Of a stretch of DNA of 50,195 nt, positions 49,947-50,195 are shown piece by piece. Source of the DNA: an uncultured Clostridia bacterium (GTDB lineage: Bacteria; Bacillota; Clostridia; Christensenellales; Borkfalkiaceae); assembly GCA_947624225.1 (NCBI GenBank), contig CANQJF010000011.1:1-50195 (forward strand), given 5' to 3'. The position numbers were made by a program, and so were the translations under genes. Numbering within the stretch: position 1 is the stretch's first letter; each line of letters opens with the position of its first letter. The notes beneath the pieces are model-generated. The model did no database searches, had not been told where the DNA came from, and saw only the letters and a list, made by a program, of their open reading frames with translations.

Positions 49947-49969
49947 AGAAATTACCTCCTGTTTTCTCC

Positions 49970-49998
49970 ATCCTACCACATTTGTTCCTCCGAATCAA
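49970..49998 (-). promoter_or_regulatory. Promoter of the XRE regulator operon
   Basis: On the minus strand TTGATT (49993-49998), 17 bases, TAGGAT (49970-49975). Each hexamer matches four of six consensus positions. The leader would be about 20 bases and contains the ribosome site. Confidence 0.5.
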
Positions 49999-50081
49999 GA
50001 TAGGAAACGTTGATAAGGTAACCTCTCGGTTGATTTTTCATAAACCCATCGTTGATTGCGAGAAAAAAACCTCAAAAGTAC

Positions 50082-50110
50082 TTGACAGACGCATTGCAAT
50101 CGGGTATAAT
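50082..50110 (+). promoter_or_regulatory. Full-consensus promoter of the tRNA-Gly gene
   Basis: TTGACA (50082-50087), 17 bases, TATAAT (50105-50110): 12 of 12 consensus bases, about 12 bases before the mature tRNA 5' end. Confidence 0.9.
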
Positions 50111-50121
50111 AGAGACACGAT

Positions 50122-50195
50122 GCAGGAATCGCCTAGCGGTATGGCGTCAGCTTCCCAAGCTGATCCCGGCGGGTTCGACTCCCGTTTCCTGCTCC
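50122..50195 (+). tRNA. tRNA-Gly (anticodon CCC), 3' end cut by the window edge
   Basis: Acceptor arms GCAGGAA (50122-50128) and TTCCTGC (50186-50192) pair fully. The D arm is GCCTAGCGGTATGGC, the anticodon stem is TCAGC/GCTGA around TTCCCAA (anticodon CCC, glycine), and the T arm is GCGGG-TTCGACT-CCCGT with one G-T pair. The discriminator is T, as usual for bacterial tRNA-Gly. The last two bases are CC, so the encoded CCA is cut after the second C. Confidence 0.95.

Overview
The window looks like chromosomal DNA of an uncultured, probably anaerobic, gut-type Clostridia bacterium (Bacillota). The evidence is a single-chain clade-II PurL, a stand-alone AICAR transformylase paired with a PurO-type IMP cyclohydrolase, formate-tetrahydrofolate ligase, a flavo-diiron protein with rubredoxin, RbgA and EndoA homologues, Shine-Dalgarno sites of the AGGAGG type and TTGACA-17-TATAAT promoters. 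Most genes are high in G+C. No plasmid, phage, integrase, transposase or CRISPR gene is visible.

Layout. 117-4276 (minus): fhs-mutY-flavo-diiron protein-rubredoxin, joining one-carbon metabolism, DNA repair and O2/NO detoxification. 4349-9701 (minus): two tandem paralogues, each with an N-terminal zinc ribbon, TPR-like helices, a TIR domain with the WxxxE catalytic signature and C-terminal leucine-rich repeats of the BspA type; one also carries a long coiled coil and Sel1 repeats. 9810-22118 (minus): a purine operon in the order purE-C-F-M-N-O-H-D-L, with a consensus promoter and a possible attenuator hairpin upstream of purE. 22523-23548 (plus): a D-2-hydroxyacid dehydrogenase. 23639-25640 (minus): yraN-rnhB and rbgA. 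26476-29885 (minus): tmk-rimM-ABC ATPase-ABC permease-trmD, with a promoter that implies a leaderless or nearly leaderless tmk mRNA. 30056-34895 (plus): endoA (mazF-like), a lipoprotein, lon and engB. 36112-46200 (plus): a 3127-residue surface protein and a small DUF4190-like membrane protein. 46669-49150 (plus): an ECF sigma factor and a membrane-anchored beta-propeller protein. 49219-49946 (minus): an XRE regulator and a coupled small protein. 50122 to the end: tRNA-Gly(CCC), cut by the window edge.

Some genes fit together. Fhs makes 10-formyl-THF, the donor used by PurN and PurH. The giant protein and the lipoprotein share MBG/YDG-like Ig modules, and the giant protein also shares the BspA-type repeat with the TIR proteins. 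The sigma factor and propeller protein form a likely signalling pair.

Intergenic DNA is unusually rich in structured repeats (14.9-15.6, 24.6-24.8, 25.6-26.5 and 34.9-36.0 kb). Two repeat families keep their hairpins while both strands of the stem change, which is covariation visible between copies inside this window. A 207-bp inverted-repeat segment upstream of the giant surface gene holds a leftward promoter-like sequence and could be an invertible switch. The strongest candidates for undescribed biology are the paired TIR-LRR proteins with swapped sensor ends, the possible inverton, and the covarying hairpin repeats. All functions are inferred from sequence reading alone; no database search was run.
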